64,000 nt of DNA. Source: Corydoras sp. C115. Taxonomy: Eukaryota; Chordata; Actinopteri; Siluriformes; Callichthyidae. Every line of letters starts with the position of its first letter. The first letter of the stretch is position 1. Of this stretch, positions 22,657-33,178 are shown one piece after another. The notes under the pieces were generated by a model. That model worked only from the letters and a program-made list of their open reading frames with translations, was not told the DNA's origin and searched no databases. The stretch is taken from assembly GCA_019802505.1 (NCBI GenBank), contig JAFMOC010000420.1:1-64000 (forward strand), given 5' to 3'. The position numbers and the translations under genes were made by a program.

Positions 22657-23072
22657 TGTCACACTCGTCAACCGTGGGATAAAGAGGCTGCGCATAGGAA
22701 GCGCAGAGTCGCCGCGCTCTAACGCGCAGAGCACATCCGACCACGTGCACCAAAACAACCAATAACATGAAAGAGTTAATTAACTAAACTAATAATAAAT
22801 GAACGTTAATTAACTCAAAAGAACGAAGGGAAACACAGAACAGATGACAGGTGCCCTAGGCACCAGTTACATTACCCCCGCGACCAAGAGAAAAGAAAAT
22901 AACAGTCCGGGGGGTTCCTCCACCCTCCTTGAGCCGGGTTTGGAAGACGCCTTCAGGTGGACGCCCTTTGCGGGGGAGGCGTGCCGAATGCCCTCTGGCT
23001 GTGAGGTCAGGTGGGCGCCCTCGGCGGATCAGGAGTGGGCCACGCCCTCTGGCTGCGTGGTCCGGTGGACGC
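22657..23072 (-). mobile_element. 3' half of N1 copy E, inverted away from its 5' half
   Basis: Minus-oriented N1 3' LTR (22657-22871, with about 145 bp lost internally) plus internal 3' sequence (22872-23072). The outer flank CAAAC at 22652-22656 is the reverse complement of GTTTG at 55269-55273 beside the 5' LTR of copy E. The inner end stops at the ERV with ACGC. Reversed, it continues exactly where 57828 stops, as judged from the uninterrupted homologous sequence in copy D near 49520-49545. It is thus the missing end of copy E, 32 kb away. Confidence 0.9.
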
Positions 23073-23572
23073 TGAAGGGATAAAAATTTGTGATTTGTAA
23101 GTACTTTGTGTTCAAGGGAATTAGCGCATTCAATAACGATGGGGCAATCTGGCCGACAATTGCCCCAGGCCTATATTTCATGAAAACTAGATGCACCTGG
23201 CATTTGGTGGCTGGTGGATAAAGCTCAAGGGCAGCCGAGCTGTATCGAGCTCCCCCAGATAAGGGATGGAACGGCGTGTTCACCCCCCCCATAGAACTCC
23301 TTCAACAAGGTGTTTCAGAATAAGCAGAGCGAGGGATGGGTGTTTCAATAAATACGGTCAGAAACTGGACCTCGGAGCTCTGTCTTGGTGGAACCGGTGT
23401 GGTGCTGAGATCAGAGTCGGATCGCGATCTTGGGCTTGTCTTGGACGAACACTGCTTTGACTCGGTTTGTCATAAATTAACCGCTCGATTTGAATAACTT
23501 TGAAATCATCTGTACTGTGCTTTTTGACGCCTTCAAAATTGGTTCATCGGGGAAATTTCAGATTTCCTAACA
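23073..23572 (+). repeat. ERV 5' LTR (left provirus)
   Basis: 500 bp, TGAAGGG...CCTAACA, with CAATAAAT and CATAAATT motifs. Its 3' end carries TTTTTGACGCCTTCAAAATT, shared with the LTR at 57829-58330 but not with the one at 41054. Confidence 0.9.
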
Positions 23573-23574
23573 AT

Positions 23575-23592
23575 TGGTAGCAGAGGATGGTG
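23575..23592 (+). promoter_or_regulatory. ERV primer-binding site
   Basis: TGGTAGCAGAGGATGGTG starts two bases after the LTR, as expected for a tRNA-primed retrovirus. The same site is at 61343-61358 in reverse. The tRNA species is uncertain (leucine-type is possible). Confidence 0.65.
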
Positions 23593-24499
23593 AAGGTCGT
23601 TGATTGCAGTGCAGATAATCTGGTTGATTGTTTGATTCCAATGATAGAACTTACGCGGTATTCACAGGCCGGCCAATAAGGTAAGAAGGACCCTTGCTCC
23701 TATATTTAGCTGAAAAACAATATAATTAGCTGTGAGTGGTTAATAAAGACTATGTTGGAATGTGAATTAAATTAATACAATTGGAATTGCTAACTGAAAT
23801 TAGGTGTATACATTTAAGTGTTGAAGTGTGTTGTGTTCTTCCAAGGCTTTGTGGATTTTTGTGGATTTGTGTATGGATTATAATTGTGTTTTGAAAAGTT
23901 GCTGAATGCTAGGTTTTACTGAAAGCTATATAAGGTCATGACCAAGGGATTGTGAAAATCCTGTAGATGCGTTACTGAGGCGAACGGGGTAGCTCCCTGT
24001 GTGTGTACAGTCTCGGACTGACCCGTCTCGACAAATTGAGCTGCTCCCAGGGGGTTCAAGTCCCTTCTGTAGAGCACAATACGGGTACTGAACATTCTAA
24101 ATTTTCTAAATTCACAGTGTCTAGGTAAATGTAAATTGGTCAAGGTGATTGGGTTCGAGTCCCAAAAGACCCGTAAATTAAATTAAATTGCTCAGACTAG
24201 GTAAATGTAAATTGGTCAAGGTGATTGGGTTCAAGTCCCAAAAGACCCGTAAATTAAATTAAATTCCTGGTGGGTTCAAGTCCCAGAGGGCGGTAAATCA
24301 AGTTTGATTTTAGTAAAAAGAGTTTATGAGTGGACACTGGTGACCGCGGATGTAAGAGAAAAAAAGAAATATAGAAGTGAAATTCAGCATACAGCAATAA
24401 AGCAGCTGCATTTGTGGGATATTGCTCGTGGACGCACGAGAGAGGTTGAATAAATGTAGTTGTACGGGAGTATGCGAGGGAGCTCGTGTGTTGATTAAA

Positions 24500-25382
24500 A
24501 TGGGGTTGACTGCTGGTGATGTCAAAAAGGAGGTGTTGGAGAGAATAAAAGTAACTAATCCTGTGGATAAATGTGAGAATGTGGTAAAAAGGTGTGAGAA
24601 AATGTTTAAAGAGTGGTGTGGTGCGGGGCTATACCCCATTGATACAGCCCCGCCGTTGGGCAAGGACGGGCGTGAACATTTGATGTATGTAATGCAAACG
24701 AGAGCTGATGCTGCAGAAAAGCAGGTAAAACGTGCGAGTGGGATGAGAAGATTAGCAGTTAAATCGAGGGCTACAAAGGCAGAGAATGAGCAGATATGGG
24801 TAAGATTAATTGTGGAATACATGGCGGTGATTACAGAGAGCCAGAGCAAGCATGTAGAGTCAACTGGTGAGAAACAGGAAGTGAAGCAGGAACCCAATCC
24901 TACTCCAACCCCTCCGCTCCACATACCTCCACCCACTAGCACCCATCCCATACAACTAACTGCTCTTCCTAGTGTTAATATTGTGCCAGTCCTGTACCTA
25001 GTCCTGCCCTCAACCAAGCAAAACCGTAGAATCACAACACAATCTCATGAGTGTAAAATAATGGTGGGTCAACCCGGGGAGGCTGTTGAGAGAGGAACTA
25101 TGAGTGCGTCTTTGTCTGGGGGTTACATAATGGGTCCTGAAATGGTGTCCTGAAATTGATGCCATGAAAAACACCTTGGTTGAATTGATAGAAAAAGTGG
25201 GGCTCTCGGAGTCAGACACTGTTGTGAGGCCCAGGAATAGGGGACACAACAGCAGAATGGGAAGAAATGAGTGCTACTCGTGTGGCCGATCGGGACATTT
25301 CGTGAGAGATTGCCCACAGCGCGGGCGAGGGCGAGGAGTTGGGGGTCCACCCTGGGGTTACCGCCCCAGACCCAACCACTAA
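24500..25382 (+). pseudogene. ERV gag with zinc knuckle, one frameshift
   Basis: Likely start is the ATG at 24500, giving Met-Gly, a possible myristoylation site as in many retroviral Gag proteins. The right provirus keeps the same start at 60595. A charged matrix/capsid-like region runs to about 24880, followed by a proline-rich stretch. A shift near 25135-25160 moves the end into another frame, which carries one C-x2-C-x4-H-x4-C zinc knuckle (CYSCGRSGHFVRDC, about 25272-25313) and an RG-rich tail. Upstream (24123-24262) the leader has a duplicated 70-bp block with tRNA T-arm-like GGGTTCGAGTCCC. Confidence 0.7.
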
Positions 25383-25705
25383 TAATGCTGCCCAGTCACC
25401 AGTCCCAGAACCAATATTGAGGTTATCTGTAAAAGGGTGGGAACAATTTAAAGAACCAACTGGTCTTGTTTGAATTGCTGTTATATAATGTTATGTAAAT
25501 ATATAGTGAAATAATTATATGGTGTAAATTATATGGATCCACATATTGTAATATAGAAGTTTAAAATAAGTAATAATTAGAATATGAACCATAAATTTAA
25601 ATAAAACTGCAGTATTAATAAATTAAAGTGTATACTGAATAAAGTTAAAATGTGTTGAAATATTGCAGCACGATATAGTTAGATAATTGTGTTTGTTTGG
25701 GTGTG

Positions 25706-26158
25706 TGTCATGAACTTGTCCGTTCTTCCCCGGAAGGGGGGCGGCTAACGCGGAGTTGCTGCGTTCAGCCGCTCGCGCCTAGTGAACGCTCCCCGGGTAC
25801 CGACCACGCGGGGAATATAGCGTGCGTGGGTCTGAGGAACGTTCCCACGAGTACGGCCCACGCGGAGAAGGTGCGCAGCGCCGTACCGTGGTTGTACGCG
25901 GAAGGAGAGTCCAAGACACCGGGATAAAATCCAAAAGGTAAATTTAATAAAAATTGGTGTAGGGACACCAACAAAAATGGGGAACAAACGAACAACATAA
26001 CATCGGGTGTAGAACCACAAAATAAAGACGTGCGCCAAAGAGAAGGAAAACTCAGAATAAATACAAAAGGAACTAAACATGTGAACAAAACAAACCAATC
26101 ACCCAACTGAAACAATTAAGAACCAAACGAGGGACAGGTGCCATAGGCACCTGTGACA
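25706..26158 (-). mobile_element. N2 solo LTR
   Basis: 453 bp, minus orientation, ends TGTCA and TGACA. An exact 5-bp duplication GTGTG lies at 25701-25705 and 26159-26163. The palindrome-like tip reads GGTGCCATAGGCACC. It is inserted in the left ERV. Confidence 0.92.
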
Positions 26159-26163
26159 GTGTG

Positions 26164-26402
26164 GTACCACTGTATATGGTTGATACTCTGCTAATTTGCG
26201 AGTTTTGCCTGGCATGTTTGTTGTTTGTGTGGTTTAAATCTGAGTGTATGATGAGGTGAGTGTTAAAACTAAACCACCATTCATTTTCTAATCTACACCT
26301 TTTCACGGCTTATTCTCTAGTAGAATATAATATTTAGAAGTGATCAACCAGTATCACCGTAAGCAAATGAGTGAATTATTAAATAAATAATAGTTATGGT
26401 AG
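26164..26402. other. Interior of left ERV or unplaced sequence
   Basis: Non-coding. It lies between two insertions and continues after the chromovirus at 31718. Confidence 0.4.
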
Positions 26403-26522
26403 TGTCACTCACGCTTCCTCTGCAGTGCACTCTGGTGAGGGAATGTCTACGTTTTCCTCGGGTCGTTGTCAATCACCGGAGTATTGATCATTGTTGTTTA
26501 TGTCATTTCCGGTTTGTGTCGT

Positions 26523-26561
26523 TATAAGCTTAGTTTCCGGGTTTCTTCTTCGCGTTGTATC
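26523..26561 (+). promoter_or_regulatory. Chromovirus LTR promoter and RNA start
   Basis: TATAAG at 26523-26528. GCGTTGTATC (26552-26561) starts 29 nt later and is complementary to the site just after the LTR. Confidence 0.65.
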
Positions 26562-26862
26562 ACGCTCACTTGCTGTTGTGCTATTTCTCTTTCAGGATTA
26601 GTCTTCGGCTCGTTACTGCTCTTAATCTGTGGACTTACTGCGTCAGCGATCGACTTTATCGCGGGTTACGCAGTTGGTGCCGTTTTTGGTTTTGCTCGTT
26701 TTGTTTTCTCCGCTCTTCGGCGGTGGTTTATTTGTGTTTTGCGTCGCACTGTTCTGGGTTACATTTGTTAGCCCTGTCCTTTGCTTTGTGCATCACCGTT
26801 GTGCAATAAATCTGCATTACTCTGATCCGGATTACGCTGTCCTTCTTACTACGACGCTGACA

Positions 26863-26872
26863 GATACAACGC
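26863..26872 (+). promoter_or_regulatory. Self-priming primer-binding site, chromovirus
   Basis: GATACAACGC lies directly after the 5' LTR and is complementary over 10 bases to 26552-26561. No tRNA-type TGG site is present. The gag ATG follows at 26881. Confidence 0.7.
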
Positions 26873-26880
26873 CAACGAAC

Positions 26881-27684
26881 ATGGACGCGTCTCAATCCAC
26901 GGATCTGGTGAATGCTCTTCGGGAACAAGGGCGCTTCCTCGGCGAACTCAGGCAGGAAATGCTCGAACTGTCTAAGGCCATGGGATCCATTGTGGAGCGT
27001 CAGGATCGGTTGGAACGCGGAACTCTCCAGCCACCCGGCACTACTACCTCCGCTGCGTCATCCGATGCTTCCGGGTTTGCATCTACCTCCAGTTCGGCGG
27101 TATCGCCGCTTACAGTAGCTGAACCCGAGCGATTCGACGGGAACTCCGAGTTTGGTGAGTTATTTCTTCTACAGTGTTCGATGTACTTTGCTAACCGTCC
27201 GGCGGCCACTGACGAACAGAAAATTTCGTTCGTTATTTCGCGCTTGCGCGGACGCGCTGGCAACTGGGGTTCGGCGTTATGGAGCGCCCGCGGTGCCGAA
27301 TCACGCGATTTTTCACTATTTCTCGAGCGGTTTAAAAGCACGTTTTTTCATCCTCGTCAGGGTCGTTCGGTTGGGGAATTACTGTACGAACTTCGGCAAG
27401 GCTCACGTTCGGTAGCTGATTATGCCTTAGAATTTCAGACTTTGGCGGCACACAGTGGTTGGAACGAACCGGCTCTGATCGTGGCATATCGTTCGGGTCT
27501 GCGGAGAGAAATCTCGGCTGAGATGGTTTTTAAGGACGCAGAGATGTCCCTGTCCGAGCTCATCACGGCCTCCATCAAGCTGGATCAGCTTTGGCAGACA
27601 CGAAAGAGCACACTTTCCCGCCCCACCTCGTCAAGGCCTGCTATTACGGCTGCGGCTCAACGCTCGGCTTCATTGGACACATAG
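26881..27684 (+). CDS. Chromovirus gag
   Basis: 267 codons from the ATG 18 nt after the LTR, chosen because longer upstream extensions lie within LTR sequence. It has an N-terminal coiled-coil-like region (ALREQGRFLGELRQEML) and a central capsid region of the Ty3/gypsy retrotransposon type (FDGNSEFGELFLLQCSMYF; FHPRQGRSVGELLYELRQG). It forms the particle that packages element RNA. TAG at 27682 stops it before the zinc knuckle. The same frame resumes at once and carries the knuckle, so the stop is either a mutation or a readthrough point. Confidence 0.85.
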   Translation: MDASQSTDLVNALREQGRFLGELRQEMLELSKAMGSIVERQDRLERGTLQPPGTTTSAASSDASGFASTSSSAVSPLTVAEPERFDGNSEFGELFLLQCSMYFANRPAATDEQKISFVISRLRGRAGNWGSALWSARGAESRDFSLFLERFKSTFFHPRQGRSVGELLYELRQGSRSVADYALEFQTLAAHSGWNEPALIVAYRSGLRREISAEMVFKDAEMSLSELITASIKLDQLWQTRKSTLSRPTSSRPAITAAAQRSASLDT

Positions 27685-28614
27685 ACGCATATGCAGGTGG
27701 AATCCATCCGCCTTTCTGTAAGTGAAAGGAATCGTCGCATAAAGGGACGTTTATGTTTATATTGTGCTGCCAACGATCACTTCCTGGATGCCTGTCCCTC
27801 CTGTCCTTCTAATCGGGATCGTGGTTCTTCTGCTCGGATTAGAGCTATTACATCCGCTCAGGATTCCGTTGTGGTAAGCACCTCTAGGTGGAAAATACGT
27901 AAACCCATGTTGTTTTCTGTTCGTTTATCATTTGCTAATCAGTCGGTGAACACCACAGCACTTTTGGATTCCGGGGCTGAGGGTAATTTTTTGGACACCA
28001 CTCTGGCTAATCAATGGGGTATTCCCACCACCACACTACAACAAGTCATTCGGGTCAGTTCGGCTGATGGCCGACCCCTGCACCCGGGATCCATTACACA
28101 CTCCACAACCTCATGCACCCTCTCTATTGGGGCTATGCATAGTGAAACGTTGTTTTTTCTCCTGATTTCCTCTCCCTCTTTTCCCCTTATTTTAGGGCTG
28201 CCTTGGCTTCAGCGGCATGACCCAGTCATCTCGTGGGCTTCTCAGGATATTATTCATTGGTCTCCCTTTTGTTCTTCTCAGTGTCTTCGCTATCCGGTTC
28301 GTCGGAAATACTCGGAGAATCTGCCACCCCCCTGTCTACCTAGGGGAGTTCCTTTGGAGTATGCCAAATTTGTGCAGGTATTTGGTTCACCCAGTAACTC
28401 TTTTTTACCGCCTCATCGTAATTCTGATTGCGCCATAGAGCTCATTGAGGGTGTCAAACTACCTAGGGTTAGTCCATATCCCCTTACTAATGCTGAGAAC
28501 AGGGCCATGCGTGATTATATAGCCGATTCTCTCGCTAATGGTATTATTCGGCCCTCTAAGTCTCCTGTGGCTTCGGGATTTTTTTTTTTGTTCCCAAGAA
28601 GGATTCGTCCCTAA
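27685..28614 (+). pseudogene. Chromovirus pol, first part (knuckle, protease, RT start)
   Basis: In frame with gag after its TAG. One knuckle CLYCAANDHFLDAC lies near 27754-27795. A retropepsin site (ALLDSGAEGNFLD) lies near 27960-28000, which cuts the polyprotein. The beginning of reverse transcriptase follows (YPLTNAENRAM...). The frame is lost in an 11-T run near 28569-28579, where a multiple of three T is needed to continue. This may be a true indel or an assembly error in a homopolymer. Confidence 0.8.
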
Positions 28615-28634
28615 GGCCATGTATTGATTATAGG

Positions 28635-31337
28635 TTGCTCAACCAGGCGACCCGCAAGATGGCTTACCCTCTTCCCCTCGTTCCGTCCGCGTTGGAGAGG
28701 TTAAAATCTGCTACCATTTATACGAAGCTAGATTTACGTAATGCTTATAATCTGGTACGTATTAGGGAGGGGGATGAGTGGAAGACCTCGTTTGTCACTA
28801 CTTCGGGCCAGTACGAATATCTGGTAATGCCGTTTGGCCTCACTAATGCCCCTGGTATTTTTCAGTCTTTTATGAATGAGATACTTAGGGAATTTCTGGA
28901 GGAGTTTGTTTTAGTATACATTGATGATATATTGGTTTTTTCTGGTGATGTTGAGACTCATCGCTTGCATGTGTCATCCGTTCTCCAGCGTTTGTTAGAC
29001 AATAACTTGTTTGTCCACGCAGAGAAGTGTGAGTTCCATCAGAGTCGTATTTCCTTTTTGGGATATGTTTTGTCTGTGGATGGGTTACAGATGGATCCTA
29101 GTAAGGTTAGCGCTATTCTTGAGTGGCCGGTCCCCACCACCGTCAAGGAGTTGCAGCGATTTTTGGGGTTTGCTAATTTTTATCGAAAATTCATTCTGTC
29201 GTTCAGTGCACTTTCGGCTCCGCTTACTAATTTACTTAAGGGTGGACCTCGTCATCTTGTTTGGAATTCAGAGGCTGATCAAGCATTTTTTGATCTTAAG
29301 TCCAGATTCACTTCCGCTCCAGTCTTGGCTCACCCTGACCCTGAGCAACCTTTTTTCGTTGAGGTCGATGCCTCTTCTTCTGGAGTGGGAGCTGTCTTAT
29401 CGCAGGGTAAGGGGCTCAATTCAGCTCGTCGGCCAGTGGCGTTTTTGTCGCGTAAACTATCTCAGGCAGAGAGGAATTATAGTATAGGTGACCGCGAGCT
29501 TCTTGCCATTAAGATTGCTTTGGAGGAATGGCGCCATTGGTTAATGGGGGCTAATCATCCTTTTATTGTTATCACCGACCATAAGAATTTAGAATACCTT
29601 AAGGGAGCTAAGCGTTTGAATGCTAGGCAGTCGAGATGGTCTTTATTTTTTAACAGTTTTGACTTTACTATTTCTTTTCGTCCTGGTAAGGGTAATATTC
29701 CTGCTGATGCTCTCTCTCGTCTTCACCCTGGCTGCGGGGAGGACTTTAAGGATGACTCCCCTATTCTTCCTGATCGTTGCTTCATAAATTCTTTGCATTG
29801 GGAATTTGATCAGGAGATAGTTAATGCTCTTCAAACGAGGTCTGCTCCTTCTGCTTGTCCTCAGGGGTCCTTGTATGTTCCTGAGTCATTTCGCACCCGT
29901 CTCATTACGTGGGCTCATTCGTCTCTTTGTTCTGGTCATCCCGGGGTGGAGCGCACTGTTCATCTTCTTCGCCGCAAATACTGGTGGGAGACCTTAAATT
30001 CTGATGTTCAGCGTTTTGTCCGTTCTTGTTCTATTTGCGCTACATGTAAGACACCCAAGACATTGCCTGCAGGTAAACTTCGTCCCTTACCGGTTCCAGT
30101 GCGTCCCTGGTCTCATCTGGCTATTGATTTCGTGTCTGATCTACCTTGTTCTGATGGTTTTTCCACCATAGTTACCCTTATAGATCGTTTTTCTAGGGCT
30201 GTGCGTTTTTTTCCGTTGGCTTCTCTTCCCACCGCTTTTCAGACCGCAGAACTCCTTTTCAAGAACATTTTTCCCGTGTTCGGTATCCCGGAGGATATTC
30301 TCTCTGACCGTGGTCCTCAATTCACTTCAGCTGTTTGGAGATCGTTTTTTGAGAAATTAGGTACTACTGTTAGTTTAACGTCTGGCTACCACCCGGAGAG
30401 CAATGGCCAGTGCGAGAGAGTTAATCAGGAACTCATTAAATTTCTTCGTATTTTTGCCTTCAACAATACTACTGATTGGGCTCGTTATCTCCCTTGGGCC
30501 GAGATTGCTCAAAACTCCCTCCGGCACTCGGCTACAGGTTTGACACCTTTTCAATGTGTTTTAGGTTATCAACCACAATTTATGCTATGGGACCCTGAAC
30601 CCACCAATTCTCCTTTAGTTGATGAGTGGTTTAAACGTAGTGAGAGGGTCTGGGAGCAGGTTCACCAGAGGGTGGAATCTGCGTTACAGCGTAATAAATC
30701 TTTTGCTGATCGTCATCGTAGTGAGGCGCAGGTATATTCTCCTGGTGACAGGGTGTGGCTTAGTTCTCGGGATTTCCGTTGTCGCTCGGGTACACGCAAA
30801 CTTCTGCCTCGTTTTCTAGGCCCATTTACCATTTTGCGTCAGGTTAATCCGGTTTCCTACCATCTTCAATTACCACCCCAGTACCGGGTTCATCCTGTGT
30901 TTCACACGTCTCTCCTTAAACCATTTGTTTCCGGTCCCCTCGATTTAGCTCTCCAGGAGCAAACTGTTGCTCAGGCTTCTTCCCTTCCTAATGTTTTTTT
31001 TTCGGTCTCATCCCTGTTGGATTCGCGTCGTCGTGGTTCTACGATCCAGTATCTGGTAGATTGGGAGGGATTCGGCCCTGAGGAGCGTAGCTGGGTGGCA
31101 GCTACCGATATCTTGGATCCCAATCTCATTGCGGATTTTCACAGAACGTATCCTGAGAAGCCTGCACCCCGTGGCAGGGGCCGTCCGCGTCGCCAAGGTA
31201 GGTATAGGGCTGTTTCTTCTGCTTCTCTGCCCCTTCGGGAAGGGGGGGGTAATGTCACTCACGCTTCCTCTGCAGTGCACTCTGGTGAGGGAATGTCTAC
31301 GTTTTCCTCGGGTCGTTGTCAATCACCGGAGTATTGA
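28635..31337 (+). pseudogene. Chromovirus pol, RT-RNase H-integrase-chromodomain
   Basis: 900 codons open after the upstream shift. Reverse transcriptase: KLDLRNAY (31-38) and the YIDD catalytic box (95-98). RNase H: acidic residues D245, E288, D315, D358. Integrase: HHCC zinc finger (H427, H435, C465, C468) and DD35E triad D498, D558, E594. A GPY/F-like region precedes a C-terminal chromodomain (YLVDWEGFGPEERSW), which directs insertion to marked chromatin in this clade. All catalytic residues I can check are kept. The last ~28 codons read into the 3' LTR. The ATG given is only the first in the frame; the protein normally continues from gag. Confidence 0.88.
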
Positions 31338-31717
31338 TCATTGTTGTTTATGTCATTTCCGGTTTGTGTCGTTATAAGCTTAGTTTCCGGGTTTCTTCTT
31401 CGCGTTGTATCACGCTCACTTGCTGTTGTGCTATTTCTCTTTCAGGATTAGTCTTCGGCTCGTTACTGCTCTTCATCTGTGGACTTACTGCATCAGCGAT
31501 CGACTTTATCGCGGGTTACGCAGTTGGTGCCGTTTTTGGTTTTGCTCGTTTTGTTTTCTCCGCTCTTCGGCGGTGGTTTATTTGTGTTTTGCGTCGCACT
31601 GTTCTGGGTTACATTTGTTAGCCCTGTCCTTTGCTTTGTGCATCACCGTTGTGCAATAAATCTGCATTACTCTGATCCGGATTACGCTGTCCTTCTTACT
31701 ACGACGCTGACAGGTAG

Positions 31718-33178
31718 TAGTGAGGGTAAAATAACATGATACAATAATAAGTTAAGAAACCCTGTGAATTAGAATAAAGTAAAGATAAAAGTAAAATTTA
31801 AGCTTAACAATAGAGTGTAAAAGACAAAATGGTTTCTGCTTTAATAAGGCATTCACTCAGTTCAATGGTGAGAATGTCAGTGCTTGGAGTCAAACAATGT
31901 GCTCTGAAAATACTCGATGGAGGCTGTGTTTGTGAGAATTTCTGGCGAAAAGTGAGGACGTGCTCATCCGAAGACGGGTGAGGGTCTGTTTGATCCCAGA
32001 TCAGGGAGACGTTGATGCGAGAAATTAAATATGGTCAGTGTCTCAGGATCAAGAGAGCTGATCCATCCGGTCCATCATTCTGTCTGTCCGTGAGCACTTT
32101 GACCCAGCCGGACTGAACCTGAACTGCTGCCAGCATTAAGGTCACATGTTGCTCACAATAAATAATAATGAATTACTCTATTAAGGTTTTAAAATCATTA
32201 AAATAGGGTTAAAGGTTAAATAAATAAATAACCTAATAAATTTGTCTATAAAATTTGGGTATTAGTTTGTGGTTTATTAAATTAAGAGGTTATTTAAGGT
32301 TGGAAAATAGGCACATTCCTTTGTCTCTGCTCTGCTCTTATCTCTGATTAACACTGTGTGTGTGTCTTTGATGAGGTCATGAGTAAGTGAAGGTAGGGAA
32401 AAGTTATTGCTTTTATTGAAGATAATTTGTGGTATTGCATTGATTGCTGTGATTTGTAGAAATAATGAAACTTGTGTTTTATTGAGGGCATATGGTTTGC
32501 ATGTGTCATGTTTGGTATGAATAAGATCCCCTTCTAAAGGTGCTTATTTATATATAAGGTATAACAAGCTAGGTTATGCAATATAGTAGATTTATAGAAC
32601 ATGACAAATTTTTGGAGTACTGTAGACTCTTTCAAATATAAGAACATCTGGTCTGTATGAGGAACTCGACCAGTCTTTGTATTTCAAATGAAAATCAGCA
32701 TGAAGTATCATACCTATGGCTTCTCACAAAAAATGCAGCTCACGACACATCAGTCTCAGCCGATAGCATTTGTCCTTAAAACCTATTTCAAACTAGGGTT
32801 TCACATCGTGATGACCTGGCCCTCTTAGCATATTAATTGAATGAAGAATAGTGGCTCCTAGCCTTCAAAAGGTTTAAAGGTTGATGTGAAAATAAAAGGA
32901 TGTAACAGGTAACTCTCTCTCTCTCTTCTCCTTGGTCTAGCTCCGGCCAGTGCTGCTGCTGGGCCCTGCTATGCTTGGTTTTTGCCTGATCAGGCTCTGC
33001 TTAGGTTAAGGTCTGCCTTGCTTTGCTCGGCCCAGCGGGCTCTTGGTTCCAGCATTTTTTCCAGCGTTCGCATAACACGTGAGTTTGCACCTAAAGGGGG
33101 CGTTCATTTGCTATTAGTGCAACTTTTTAATATAAATCTGTTCAGTAATCTTAGTATTCTTCGTGTTCTTAATTAATC
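31718..33178. other. No recognisable gene
   Basis: Continuation of the sequence interrupted by the chromovirus. It contains a TGTAACAGG-started fragment near 32901 that might be a decayed LTR. I cannot assign it to the ERV. Confidence 0.4.

Larger units (their letters stand above)
26403..31712 (+). mobile_element. Young Ty3/gypsy chromovirus
   Basis: 5.3-kb element with LTRs 26403-26862 and 31253-31712, both 460 bp, differing at about two positions by my reading. The target duplication is GGTAG (26398-26402 and 31713-31717). A polypurine tract AAGGGGGGGGTAA abuts the 3' LTR. Gag, protease, reverse transcriptase, RNase H, integrase and chromodomain occur in that order, which defines a chromovirus. 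Two lesions are seen: a stop in gag-pol and a homopolymer shift. The LTR similarity means recent insertion. Confidence 0.96.

Noticed and set aside
26466..26771. ORFs inside chromovirus LTRs (also 31316-31621)
   Set aside because: Identical frames occur in both LTRs and cover promoter and R regions. They are not genes.
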